From Sulfurovum sp. (GTDB taxonomy: Bacteria > Campylobacterota > Campylobacteria > Campylobacterales > Sulfurovaceae), in the NCBI GenBank assembly GCA_027082955.1, contig JALWTA010000038.1, positions 60,338 to 124,337 of the forward strand: DNA of 64,000 nucleotides. Direction: 5' to 3'. A program made the position numbers and the translations under genes. The first letter of the stretch is position 1, and each line of letters opens with the position of its first letter. The notes below the pieces were generated by a model, which was given only the letters and a program-made list of their open reading frames with translations, was not told the origin of the DNA and did no database searches. Of the stretch, positions 42,168 to 52,039 are shown piece after piece.

Positions 42168-42832
42168 TATTCTTCTTTGTAAAGAGTATCCAGTACAGAC
42201 AGCGGATACTCCGCTACCTGTCCGTTTTCGACAAACCAGAGCCGTGTTGCCATCTCTTTGGCTTCATTGACATCATGGCTGACCATCAGGGTTGTCATCT
42301 CAAAACGCTCATGCAGCATCTTGATCTGCCCTGTCAACTTACGCCGCATCCTCGGATCGAGCGCTGAGAGCGGTTCGTCCATCAGCAGCAGTTTCGGGCG
42401 GCGCATCAGTGCCCGTGCCAGTGCCACACGCTGTTTTTGTCCGCCGCTTAGCTGCCGGACATTACGGTGCGAAATCTGCGCGATCTCCATCATCTCCAGC
42501 AGTGTTTGGGCAAACTCGTTGTCAGGATTGACAAAGAGCAGATTCTCCTTAACACTCATATTGTCAAAAAGAGCATAGTCCTGAAAAACAAAGCCTACAT
42601 TACGCTGCTGTACCGCCAGTTTCTTTGTACCCTCAAGCCACGCCGTATCTTCAAAAATAATGCTTCCATAAGCATCTTCAAGTCCGGCAAGCGTACGCAG
42701 CAGGGTACTCTTGCCTGCACCGCTTTCACCCATAATAACGACAAAATCACCCTTGTTGACATCTATGTTGACATGTAGCGTCATTTTTCCGCTGCTGCCA
42801 CACAATTGCCGTTCAAACGCCATCTTCAGCAT
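42167..42832 (-). CDS. modC: Molybdate ABC transporter ATP-binding protein
   Basis: GESGAGKSTLLRTLAG, LSGGQKQRVALARAL; in mod operon. Confidence 0.88.
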   Translation of the reverse strand: MLKMAFERQLCGSSGKMTLHVNIDVNKGDFVVIMGESGAGKSTLLRTLAGLEDAYGSIIFEDTAWLEGTKKLAVQQRNVGFVFQDYALFDNMSVKENLLFVNPDNEFAQTLLEMMEIAQISHRNVRQLSGGQKQRVALARALMRRPKLLLMDEPLSALDPRMRRKLTGQIKMLHERFEMTTLMVSHDVNEAKEMATRLWFVENGQVAEYPLSVLDTLYKEE

Positions 42833-42833
42833 A

Positions 42834-43526
42834 CTACACCATCCCTACACGCATCTTCTGCCGATGGTTAAACCAGTAGACCATCAACAGTACACTGAAA
42901 CTAAATGCCAGCAAGAGCCCTGCATAGATATTGGCCTTCTCATAGTCCATCACCTCAACCAGATCATAGATCGCCACCGACGCCACACGTGTCTCATGGG
43001 GAATGTTTCCTCCCACCATCAACACTACACCAAATTCTCCGACTGTATGGGCGAATGTAACGATCAGTGCTGTCAGCAAAGAGGGTTTGATATTTGGCAG
43101 GGCAACACTCCAAAGGGTTCTTGCACTGCTTTTGCCTGCAAGGTAGCTCGCCTCGATCATATGCGGATTGAGTGATTCAAAGCCGCTTTGCAGCGGCTGT
43201 ACCATAAACGGAAAAGAGTAAAAACAGCTGGCGATCACCAATCCTGTAAAACTGAATGCCAGTTTGATATTGAATGTCTCTTCAAGAAAGTGCCCTATCG
43301 GTGAGTTATGTGAAAGCAGCAATAGCATGTAAAACCCCAGTACCGAAGGAGGCAGTACAATAGGCAGCGCCGTAAAGGCTTCAAGAAACGGTTTGCTGCG
43401 TGAACGTGTCTGAGAGAGGAACCATGCAAACGGAAGCGCTACAAAAAAGAGAATGGCAGCGGTCAGCCCCGCAAGCTTGAAGGAGAGCACAAACGGTGCC
43501 CACTCTATTGCATGAAACCACTCCAT
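42834..43526 (-). CDS. modB: Molybdate ABC transporter permease
   Basis: [38 protein letters not shown]. Confidence 0.92.
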   Translation of the reverse strand: MEWFHAIEWAPFVLSFKLAGLTAAILFFVALPFAWFLSQTRSRSKPFLEAFTALPIVLPPSVLGFYMLLLLSHNSPIGHFLEETFNIKLAFSFTGLVIASCFYSFPFMVQPLQSGFESLNPHMIEASYLAGKSSARTLWSVALPNIKPSLLTALIVTFAHTVGEFGVVLMVGGNIPHETRVASVAIYDLVEVMDYEKANIYAGLLLAFSFSVLLMVYWFNHRQKMRVGMV

Positions 43527-43531
43527 AACAG

Positions 43532-44296
43532 CTACCTTTCCTGCTTTGGTACGCTAAATCCGTACTGTTTCATAACCTGTTGTGCTTCATCGGTTTGAAA
43601 AAAGTCATAAAAGGCACGCGCAAGCGGATTGGAGGCACCATATTTGGTAATACCGTAGCCCTGTCTAAGCGGCTGGTGCAGTTTGTCGTCTATGAGATAA
43701 TAGGCTGCATGTTCACTCTTGGCTACTGTAGGCGCAAGCACCAGTGAAAGCGCAATGATCCCGACATCCGCCGCTTTGACCTTGATAAAGTTCGCCGTTT
43801 GGGAGATGTTCTCCCCCAATACAATCTTGGATTTCAGCTTTTGGTAAAGGTGTCTGCTTTCCAAAGCTTGTTTTGCCTTTTCTCCATAAGGTGCATGTGA
43901 AGGGTTGGCAATAGCGACCTTCTCTACCCACGGTGCAAGAAGGTTGTCAAACCCTTTCTCGGCATCAAATGCATCGTTCATACTCCAGATCACCAACCTT
44001 CCTATGGCATAGAGTTTAGGCTTGGTGACAATATTGCCATTACGATAGAGCTGCTCAACATAATCCATATTGGCAGAGAAATAGAGGTCATACGGTGCAC
44101 CGTTGGCCACTTGCACCCTTCCCTTGCCAGAGGAGCCGTAGATCATCCGTATGGTATCGTTTGGGTGTGTTTTGAGAAAAGATGCCTTGATCGTATCGAG
44201 TGCGAACTTCAGGTCGCTTGCTGCAAAGATAGTCATCTCCCCTGCCTGAAGCATACTCCATACCAATGTCACCATGATAGCTGTTTTTTTTAACAT
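43532..44296 (-). CDS. modA: Molybdate-binding periplasmic protein
   Basis: [38 protein letters not shown]. Confidence 0.92.
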   Translation of the reverse strand: MLKKTAIMVTLVWSMLQAGEMTIFAASDLKFALDTIKASFLKTHPNDTIRMIYGSSGKGRVQVANGAPYDLYFSANMDYVEQLYRNGNIVTKPKLYAIGRLVIWSMNDAFDAEKGFDNLLAPWVEKVAIANPSHAPYGEKAKQALESRHLYQKLKSKIVLGENISQTANFIKVKAADVGIIALSLVLAPTVAKSEHAAYYLIDDKLHQPLRQGYGITKYGASNPLARAFYDFFQTDEAQQVMKQYGFSVPKQER

Positions 44297-44305
44297 CTTC
44301 GCTCC

Positions 44306-45784
44306 TTAAAAAAGATAATCCATTTCTGCACGCAGTTCATCATAGGAGGGATCCAGTTTGTACGCTCCCGGTTTACCGGGAAACGGCGTATGGGTATCAC
44401 CCCACACATGAGCATAACGCACCTTCCAGTAGAACTGCTGTTTTGCACCAAACCCCTGCATCACTTCCAGTGTCGCCACATTGTTGTCTGCTGGCACGGC
44501 GGCTTTTGCATCATCAAAATCCTGATAACCGTAGCTTCCTACAATTTTCATATCGTATTGCTTCCAGTCATACCCCACCTTTCCAACATAGGTTTTTGTA
44601 TTGGCATCCCAGTTGTACTGCCCCATGAGCCGGGTAAATCCACCGGTTGGAAAACCTCGCCACGGTGCGATAATATCTGCCTTGTCCGCTACACGCGTGT
44701 AGCCAAGGTGCACTCTCCACACATCATATTTTGCATCAAGCCGCACACCAAGCAGCCAGCTGTCCAGACTTTTGGGGTCTTTGTATCCTGTCACAAGCAG
44801 TTTTTGGCTTGCACCACCAATCTCGCCTGCACCGTTGTCAAACTGCTGCATATAACGGATACCCGGCCGCCATGTCCAGCCGTCACTTTTGAAAGTATAG
44901 TCAGCCTGCAGCATTGCCGAAGAGAGCAGATCGGGCACACCGGTATAGTTGGCTGTCAGGGTAAGGTTGTCAATACTGTGGTTTTCAACCTCTGCAATCC
45001 ATAGTCTGTCATCAATACCTCTCTCTTGCAATTTTTTCAGTGTCAATCCGCGATGCATACCTGCATCATCATTTTCTCTATAGTATGAGTAAGACACCCC
45101 TTTCTCATAACCGCTTGCAAGCAGATGGTGAAAGTGGCTGTGATCACGCAGCTTCTGCCGTGTCATATAGGCTGCCTTGAAAGTCGTACCGGGTAGATCA
45201 TGCGTAGTTACCGTCACCCCCTCAAACGTATTGGGGATCATCTTTCCGTCGTTACTTTTGGTAAGAAAACTCTCAAATATCTGCCTTCCTGCTTTAAAGT
45301 CGGTATGGCTGTAACGATACTCAAGATACGCTTCGGCAAATGTTGCAACGTATGTTTTCCCATCTTTCAATCGGTCATATCGGTAAAAAGCATCTTTCCC
45401 TGCTTTATAGAGATACGCCTGATCTCTCCCAAGACTGCCTATACCGTCTGTGAAATAAAACCCTGCCGTTGCGCCAAAGCCACTGTAGTAGGCTGTTTTA
45501 TAGGTCAGACTTCCGCCCAGACCCACGATCGTACTGTCTTTACGAACATCTTTCCCTTTGATCTGCAGCTCATGCCCCCATTTGTCCACAAAAAGATGTG
45601 TACGCAGCCTGCCGTACCACATCCCTTTGGTGAATATCTCTTTCACATTCGAAGCATCTCCGGGCTGCTTGTTGTAGACGTGAATCATATTGGGTTTGAG
45701 TGAATGCTTGAAAGGCGCTGTTGTCTGTGCCTGTACAAAAAGTGAAACTGCAGCCATTCCAAGCCATCCGTATTTTATTTTCAT
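44306..45784 (-). CDS. Outer-membrane porin in mod operon
   Basis: Signal peptide, beta-rich repeats, C-terminal aromatic YLF. Confidence 0.8.
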   Translation of the reverse strand: MKIKYGWLGMAAVSLFVQAQTTAPFKHSLKPNMIHVYNKQPGDASNVKEIFTKGMWYGRLRTHLFVDKWGHELQIKGKDVRKDSTIVGLGGSLTYKTAYYSGFGATAGFYFTDGIGSLGRDQAYLYKAGKDAFYRYDRLKDGKTYVATFAEAYLEYRYSHTDFKAGRQIFESFLTKSNDGKMIPNTFEGVTVTTHDLPGTTFKAAYMTRQKLRDHSHFHHLLASGYEKGVSYSYYRENDDAGMHRGLTLKKLQERGIDDRLWIAEVENHSIDNLTLTANYTGVPDLLSSAMLQADYTFKSDGWTWRPGIRYMQQFDNGAGEIGGASQKLLVTGYKDPKSLDSWLLGVRLDAKYDVWRVHLGYTRVADKADIIAPWRGFPTGGFTRLMGQYNWDANTKTYVGKVGYDWKQYDMKIVGSYGYQDFDDAKAAVPADNNVATLEVMQGFGAKQQFYWKVRYAHVWGDTHTPFPGKPGAYKLDPSYDELRAEMDYLF

Positions 45785-45786
45785 CC

Positions 45787-46569
45787 TTACCTTCCTATCA
45801 TAATATCTCTGGGTTTGATGCCAAGACGCACCTTCTCCCCGGTTTTTAGTGTAGCGATATATGGTGAGAGTGGTGAAACAGAGACAACCGTATCATACCC
45901 GCCAATATCTACAGCCAGCTTGATGTGCTTTGCATCTTTCTCAAGCAGTGTGATTGTCCCTTCAAGCAGATTGATCGGCTGGGTTTCACCCGGATTCACT
46001 ACAAATACATTGGACGATTTATATACTGCCACCACACTGTTGCCTACCTCTATCTGCAGATCTTCAACCGCTTCAGCAGTAATGTGCGAGACCATCTTCT
46101 GGGCACCTTTCAACTGCAAAGCAACAGTAGCATTGACACCATCTTGCTGCACCTGCGTCACCACTGCCTGTATCTGATTACGTGCAGAGAGTTGAAGCCC
46201 GAGTCTTCCAATGGTTCCAAATGTACCCTCTTCCCCATCCACCAAAGATGCCAACCGTGCGATAAAACGGCTATGCTCCTCTTCCAAAAGAGCATAGTGT
46301 TGCAAGAGCCGCTTTCCGTATGCAGTCAAAACGGTACCGCCTCCCTCTTTGCCACCGGTCTCTCGGTTTACAATGGGTTCCGGAGAGAGTGCATTCATCG
46401 CATCAACCGCTTCCCATGCACTCTTGTAACTCATCGGCACTGCCTTTGCCGCTTTGGAGATGGAGCCATGCTCTTCTATGGCATGCAGCAGCCGTATCCG
46501 CTTCTCAAGCAAAAACGGTTTCCCAAACATTTCCAACGAGAGTGTCGATGCAAGCTCCATAGATTTCCT
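45787..46569 (-). CDS. modE: ModE-type molybdate regulator with TOBE domains
   Basis: LLHAIEEHGSISKAAKAVPMSYKSAWEAVDAMN; TOBE-like repeats. Confidence 0.9.
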   Translation of the reverse strand, partial: RKSMELASTLSLEMFGKPFLLEKRIRLLHAIEEHGSISKAAKAVPMSYKSAWEAVDAMNALSPEPIVNRETGGKEGGGTVLTAYGKRLLQHYALLEEEHSRFIARLASLVDGEEGTFGTIGRLGLQLSARNQIQAVVTQVQQDGVNATVALQLKGAQKMVSHITAEAVEDLQIEVGNSVVAVYKSSNVFVVNPGETQPINLLEGTITLLEKDAKHIKLAVDIGGYDTVVSVSPLSPYIATLKTGEKVRLGIKPRDIMIGR

Positions 46570-46629
46570 TATATACCATACTACATAACGGTAGAATCGT
46601 ACCATTATATAGCTTAATATACAACGCCC

Positions 46630-46658
46630 TTGACAAAGTCATCCAAAAGTGTTATTAT
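46630..46658 (+). promoter_or_regulatory. Sigma70-like promoter upstream of ssrA
   Basis: TTGACA-17 nt-TATTAT. Confidence 0.7.
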
Positions 46659-46698
46659 CGCACCACTTTAGTCAAGCGTGTTGAATGCAAGGGAGAAG

Positions 46699-46732
46699 TT
46701 CACTCTTCACTCTTCACTCTTCACTCTTCACT
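46699..46732. repeat. Period-7 array (TTCACTC)n in the ssrA leader
   Basis: Direct reading. Confidence 0.95.
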
Positions 46733-46754
46733 AAAAAATGCTTTGCATTTTTTA

Positions 46755-47119
46755 GGGGGTGACTTGGTTTCGACTGGAGCAGTCGGGGCTATGTGCATGT
46801 CGGACTGGGCAATTCCGTTACGCGGCCCAACGCGAATAAACGCAAACAATACAGATTATCGTCCAGCTTACGCTGTAGCGTAAGTTTAACCAACTTTGGA
46901 CTGCCCTGCCGGTGAGTGTCATCTTAGCCGGATCTTTGGGTATCATATCTGATGACTATATCTTGCAGAAGCCATGCTGCAAGACGAACCTTCTGGCTGG
47001 CTTGGTGTAGTTTTGGGTGTGGTACGAAACCAAGCGAGATATAACAACACCGACTAAGCATGTAGAGTCATAGTTCTAGCTGTTTCAGGACACGGGTTCA
47101 ATTCCCGTCACCTCCACCA
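46755..47119 (+). ncRNA. ssrA: tmRNA; tag ANNTDYRPAYAVA (46842-46883)
   Basis: GGGGGTGACTTGGTTTCGACTGG 5' end, tag ORF, GGTTCAATTCCCGTCACCTCCACCA 3' end. Confidence 0.97.
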
Positions 47120-47319
47120 TTGGCTACCAAAAGTAACACTTCATAAAAAATCATTAAAAATCACTATCCTTTGCAAATATCGGTAATACCGTGCTTTCAA
47201 GCATATCACAACATATCATTACTCATCACTGAAAATCGTAGCACCTCACATCAAGTGGTACACAGAGTGGTACACACTTGCTATACTTTCCATATAACAA
47301 AAAAGAGGTGTGTACCACT

Positions 47320-48576
47320 ATGAATTTATCAGATAGTAAAATCAAAAACACAAAACCGGGCAAAAAGATCATTCATCTAAATGACGGTGACGGACTATGG
47401 ATGGAGGTAAGACCGGTAGGCTCAAAGCTTTGGCGGTACCGTTTTACATTCGAGGGCAAACGCACCCGCCTAAGCCTCGGCGAATACCCCGCCGTAAGCC
47501 TTAAATCGGCAAGAGAAAAAAGGGATGCTTTAAAATCCCTCATCGCCCAGGGCATCGATCCACGCACAGTAAAAGAGGTACCAAAGGAAGAGAAGCAAAA
47601 CTTTGTCAGCTTTGGCGATATGGTCGAAAAATACTTGGAGCATTATAGGGCTGAACGCAATGAAAAGTATTGGCAAGGGGTAGAGAGTCTTTTTAGGCGT
47701 GATGTGCTGCCGGTCATCGGCAAGCTGCCTATTGAAGAGATCAACTCCAAACAGATCGTTACCATCGTGCAAGCCGTCCAGGGGCGTGGTGCTGTAGAGT
47801 CTGCAAAACGGCTGTTTACCCAAATAAGCAAGGTATTCAAGTTTGCCATTGCCCACGGAGAATGCACCCGTAATCCTTGTGGCGACATAGAGCGGTCAAT
47901 GGTACTGCAAAAACCCACCGGCAGAAACTACCCTACCATTACAGATCCCAAAGAAATCGGTAAGCTGATGTATGACATCGATCATTATACCGGATGGTAT
48001 ATGGTACGCTTCGGGCTTCTCTTTTTGGCGTACAGTGCGATCCGTCCTGGAAATGTACGGTTAGCGGAATGGAGTGAGATAGACTGGGATAAGAAGCAAT
48101 GGATCATACCGGCAGAAAAAATGAAAACCGGCAAAGAGCATATTGTACCGCTCTCACGCCAAATGCTTGAGATCTTGAAGTTTGCCAAACATTACGCCAC
48201 CGGTGGAAAGTATATCTTTTTCTCCAACCGGCATAAAAACTCCCCGATGAGTGATGTCACCTTTTCCAAAGCTTTATGGCGGATGGGTTATGGTAACGAT
48301 ACCATCGTACCGCACGGCTTTAGGGCGATGTTTAGCACCATTGCCAATGAACACAGCGAATATGGCTTTGAAGTGATCGAAACCCAACTTGCCCACAGGA
48401 TAGGCTCCAAAGTCGCTCAGGCATACAACCGGGCACAATATCTACCGCAGCGTAAAAAGATGATGCAATGGTGGGCGGATTGGCTGGATGAGCAGAAATC
48501 ACATAGAGAAATAGAGCTCAACAACCTTGACAAGGTTATCAAATATGATAATCTATCCTATGAATTGGACGATTGA
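47320..48576 (+). CDS. Tyrosine recombinase / integrase (P4-like, DUF4102)
   Basis: GDGLWMEVRPVGSKLWRYRFTFEGKRTRLSLGEYP; C-terminal HGFRAMFST...AHRIGSKVAQAYNRAQY. Confidence 0.95.
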   Translation: MNLSDSKIKNTKPGKKIIHLNDGDGLWMEVRPVGSKLWRYRFTFEGKRTRLSLGEYPAVSLKSAREKRDALKSLIAQGIDPRTVKEVPKEEKQNFVSFGDMVEKYLEHYRAERNEKYWQGVESLFRRDVLPVIGKLPIEEINSKQIVTIVQAVQGRGAVESAKRLFTQISKVFKFAIAHGECTRNPCGDIERSMVLQKPTGRNYPTITDPKEIGKLMYDIDHYTGWYMVRFGLLFLAYSAIRPGNVRLAEWSEIDWDKKQWIIPAEKMKTGKEHIVPLSRQMLEILKFAKHYATGGKYIFFSNRHKNSPMSDVTFSKALWRMGYGNDTIVPHGFRAMFSTIANEHSEYGFEVIETQLAHRIGSKVAQAYNRAQYLPQRKKMMQWWADWLDEQKSHREIELNNLDKVIKYDNLSYELDD

Positions 48577-48617
48577 GTTTTTTGAAATCGCTCTAAAGCG
48601 AAAAAAGGAAATAGACC

Positions 48618-48908
48618 ATGAAAACAAATAGACCAACATTTAAAAGCTTTAGAGATAAGGCACTGAAAAATGCAGATGTTAAAGCAGAGTATGACGCATT
48701 GGCACCGCTTTTTAACATCAAAAAGCAGCTTGTAGCAGCAAGGCTTGCCAAAGGAGTTACTCAGGAGTAAATTGTCCTTAAAATCGGTACATCAAAGTCT
48801 AATATCTCCAGACTGGAGAGTCTAAACAATACCTATATGCCAAATCTTGGTATGCTGATGAAGTATGCAGAGGCTTTAGGGCTTAGATTGGATATTGGGT
48901 TGAGATAA
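48618..48908 (+). pseudogene. HigA/XRE-type antitoxin with in-frame TAA
   Basis: ...LVAARLAKGVTQE*IVLKIGTSKSNISRLESLNNTYMPNLGMLMKYAEALGLRLDIGLR*. Confidence 0.8.
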
Positions 48909-49026
48909 TCATTATGGATACCTCCATAACAAAAGACTCTCAGGCGAATAGGCTAACTATTCCCGCATGCCTAAAAGTCTGAAACAGAATATAAATGTGT
49001 CCATGGAAATTATCATCTCTAAATAA

Positions 49027-49260
49027 TTAACCTTGATACCGATGTCTACCATACTGAATAAAACTTTTACAGAATCTTTCCCAATCATACAGATAAACAT
49101 AGGTTTCACCATCTATAAAAGCCATAGTTGAACCTACATGAGAGTCTTTAAAGAATTTGGCAAAAGGTAGCTTTTCGATATCGCTAAGCTTTACACCTTG
49201 TGTATAGACATTAAGTCCGAAAAATGTTTTGTTTTCTTTAAATTTAAATATATGATTCAT
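49027..49260 (-). CDS. Small hypothetical protein
   Basis: 77-aa ORF with composition consistent with coding. Confidence 0.5.
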   Translation of the reverse strand: MNHIFKFKENKTFFGLNVYTQGVKLSDIEKLPFAKFFKDSHVGSTMAFIDGETYVYLYDWERFCKSFIQYGRHRYQG

Positions 49261-49274
49261 TGAAGCCTCTTAAG

Positions 49275-50210
49275 CTATATCATTTCGATAGTATCCAAAT
49301 AACATTTCGCAACCTCAATATTTACCGGCTTCTGTTTAACCGCTTGTATCAGTTTTGGGTTTAGGTTTTTAGCAGAGAGTTCATCGCGTATTTCCCTGTC
49401 ACTCCTCCCCTCAAAGGCTACATCTGTTTTCGCACATGAATCCGCCAGGAAGAGTACCCCTACCTCTATTTTATACGCTTCGAAAGAGGGTAATGCACTA
49501 TAGACCGCCTCTTTGAAAGCATCGGAATTGGCAAATGCTACACTGTACCCGTGCTTTGATTTTTTACCGATCTCCCGTATAAACCCAAGTTCAAAATGGT
49601 ATCTGGCACACATAGCGACATACTCTATCTGCCTGTCAGTCAATCCATAGCGGTCATGCAACAGCACATAGAGATCGTTTTGTATGATCTGCTGCGAATA
49701 GATTTCATGCCGGTTAAAAGTATAGACAACCCGCATATTCAAAACTTTGCTGTAGTTCTTGCAAAATTTGCCGATATCATGGAGCAGTATCCCCAGATAG
49801 ATCAGTTTGCCTTTGGGGATGCCGTCGATCGTGTCTGAAAAGTGTGCCTCTATCTCTGCCAGCTTGCCCCATGCCTGAAGATAGGCTTTGACCTCATTGT
49901 CATACATGCGCATAAAGTTTTTGGTATGAGTGACGATACCCCACTGATGCCAGTTTGGCTGATGCTGCTGCGGTGAATCGAGGGCTTCGAGAAACTTCTC
50001 TTTGTGCTGACGGATGAGTGTGTCTTTTTCATTTTTTATCTCATGCAATACTACGGAATGGGCGATATTCTCCAAGTTTCTATCGATCTCTGCAATAATC
50101 ATATCAATATCTACCGCTGTGTTATAGAAGGTTGGTAATGGCATCTTTTTTTTATGCCACTCCTCATCACTCATAAAGGTTTTGCTTTTGAGTGTTTTAT
50201 TCTCTTCCAT
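49275..50210 (-). CDS. HD-domain protein
   Basis: LGILLHDIGKFCKNYS and downstream H residues. Confidence 0.7.
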   Translation of the reverse strand: MEENKTLKSKTFMSDEEWHKKKMPLPTFYNTAVDIDMIIAEIDRNLENIAHSVVLHEIKNEKDTLIRQHKEKFLEALDSPQQHQPNWHQWGIVTHTKNFMRMYDNEVKAYLQAWGKLAEIEAHFSDTIDGIPKGKLIYLGILLHDIGKFCKNYSKVLNMRVVYTFNRHEIYSQQIIQNDLYVLLHDRYGLTDRQIEYVAMCARYHFELGFIREIGKKSKHGYSVAFANSDAFKEAVYSALPSFEAYKIEVGVLFLADSCAKTDVAFEGRSDREIRDELSAKNLNPKLIQAVKQKPVNIEVAKCYLDTIEMI

Positions 50211-50475
50211 TTTTGAGCACTTCTAAAACAATAATCTCTTCTGTTTCTAAATCAATCGTTACAGACTCCAATCTTCCATTTGGAAATTCGCGGAGTAGTT
50301 TCCCAGGGTATTCATCACTTCTATATGATGCCCATTGTCCTGCTGCCAATTTCTCTTCAACGATATTTGGCATACCTTCCTCTTCCCATTTTATTAAGTT
50401 TTCTTCTGTCATAGTGTTTCCTTCAAGGTTAATGATATCATCGATCCTAAATTCCTGTTGATTATGTGTAGTCAT
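50197..50475 (-). CDS. Small hypothetical protein
   Basis: Overlaps the HD gene; PNGRLESVTIDLETEE resembles the 61249-61467 product. Confidence 0.55.
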   Translation of the reverse strand: MTTHNQQEFRIDDIINLEGNTMTEENLIKWEEEGMPNIVEEKLAAGQWASYRSDEYPGKLLREFPNGRLESVTIDLETEEIIVLEVLKNGRE

Positions 50476-50588
50476 TTTAATCTCTTTCAATCTTCATATT
50501 CTTTTACAATACTATGGAGTATGCCTACCTCCGCACGTGCGGCAAGGTTGAGGGATTGGGATAACCCAATCTAAAGGGTAGGTAGGCA

Positions 50589-50648
50589 ATGAAGTGGATA
50601 GTCCTGATTTTCCTACTACTCATCATACTAACCGTAAGGTTGTATTAG
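50589..50648 (+). CDS. Putative Ibs-like hydrophobic peptide (19 aa)
   Basis: MKWIVLIFLLLIILTVRLY* behind a structured leader whose RBS is inside an inverted repeat. Confidence 0.45.
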   Translation: MKWIVLIFLLLIILTVRLY

Positions 50649-50712
50649 ATGAGTGCGGCGAAGAGAGTAGCGGCTCTCTTTATCGCCTTGCCGTATTATA
50701 ACATTTTTGCTT

Positions 50713-51978
50713 TTAACGCCCTCGATCCCTCTCCCTCTCCAGCTGCCGCCGCTTAAAGAACTCTTTAGCAGTCTCTTTGGAGTGCTGCTTCGCCGGCTGC
50801 TGCGGAGAGGATCTCTGTGCGCTCTTAGCGTCTACCATTTCAACCTCTTCCTTGGTATTAATTGTATATTTAGTATTGCGCCCCGCACTCCCCTCAACCT
50901 GCTTTAACAGTCCATACTCCACGAGCTTGGAGATATCTCTCTTTGCCGTAGGAATGGAGGTTTTGGCAATGGCAGCATACTTTTTGGTATTCAACCCTCC
51001 GTCAAATTCCGCTGCACCTACATCAAGTACTTTATTAAGTACTTTAATTTGCCTTTCATTGAGTACATATGCCCTTGCCCGATCCCAAAATTTCGCTTTT
51101 TGTACTACCTTTTCGATCTCACCCATCGCATACTCAATCGATCGGTTCACCGTAGCAGTATGCCAACCTATCCACTCGGAAAAATCAAAGTTTCTATTGT
51201 GTATGAGGTTGTTTGACCGCTCCAAGATATCATAATAGGCTCTTTTATGTTCCGCTATCGTCTTTGATATAGAGAAGTATTGATGTGTCAACCCCAACTC
51301 TTTGGAGAGCACATAGTTTGTGATCGCTCTTGCCATTCTGCCGTTACCGTCATCATAGGGGTGAATGGCAACAAACCATAAGTGTGCAATCGCGCTTTTG
51401 ATATAAGGGTCTTCCTGAGAATGGTTGATATAGGCAAGCAGTTCATCCATCTGCTTTTCAATCTTTTGAGGCGGTGGAGCTTCATAATGTACTGTTTCCC
51501 GATATCCCCTATTGGAAACCACCTGCATCTCATCACTGCGATAGGTTGCCACATCTATCTTGTATCCTCCGCTGTAACCGGTAGGAAAGAGTGCATTATG
51601 CCATCCGTGTAGTCGTTCTTTGGATAAAGGGGCATGATTAAAACTGCTGTCGATCAGAATATCCGCCAAACCGTCCGTGTGTCGTGTGGAACGATCCTCT
51701 TCATATGCAAACGCATCATCAAGCTTTTTTCTTATGGAAGATCTTACGCTGTCACGATTGAGGATCTCTCCTTCTATCTTGGAGGATTGCATGATCTCAT
51801 CCGTAGAAGCATCGATGATCACATCACGGATATTTTTTTGATCAAGAATGTGGATCGCATACTCCAGTTTCCCGGTGTTGCGTGATACCGTAGATAACTT
51901 GGGTGCTATCGCTTCATAATGGTAGTCAAATGAGGGATATGCTTCATGTTGCCATACCCATTTTTTATGCTTTTTCAT
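50713..51978 (-). CDS. Fic-family protein (DUF4172 + Fic) with relaxase-identical C-terminal tail
   Basis: HPYDDGNGRMARAITN; inhibitory motif SSKIEGE; last 44 aa identical to the relaxase. Confidence 0.93.
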   Translation of the reverse strand: MKKHKKWVWQHEAYPSFDYHYEAIAPKLSTVSRNTGKLEYAIHILDQKNIRDVIIDASTDEIMQSSKIEGEILNRDSVRSSIRKKLDDAFAYEEDRSTRHTDGLADILIDSSFNHAPLSKERLHGWHNALFPTGYSGGYKIDVATYRSDEMQVVSNRGYRETVHYEAPPPQKIEKQMDELLAYINHSQEDPYIKSAIAHLWFVAIHPYDDGNGRMARAITNYVLSKELGLTHQYFSISKTIAEHKRAYYDILERSNNLIHNRNFDFSEWIGWHTATVNRSIEYAMGEIEKVVQKAKFWDRARAYVLNERQIKVLNKVLDVGAAEFDGGLNTKKYAAIAKTSIPTAKRDISKLVEYGLLKQVEGSAGRNTKYTINTKEEVEMVDAKSAQRSSPQQPAKQHSKETAKEFFKRRQLERERDRGR

Positions 51979-52039
51979 ATAGTTTGGCTCCCAATGATCC
52001 GATTAAAGTAGTTAATCCTATCATAATATGAGCCGATTG

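Noticed and set aside
46580-46625. ModE-binding Mo-box upstream of modE
   Set aside because: Only partial palindromic AT-rich similarity; not enough to call.
51288-51554. Alternate-frame ORF in the Fic gene
   Set aside because: No convincing SD or domain features, unlike the nested relaxase ORFs.
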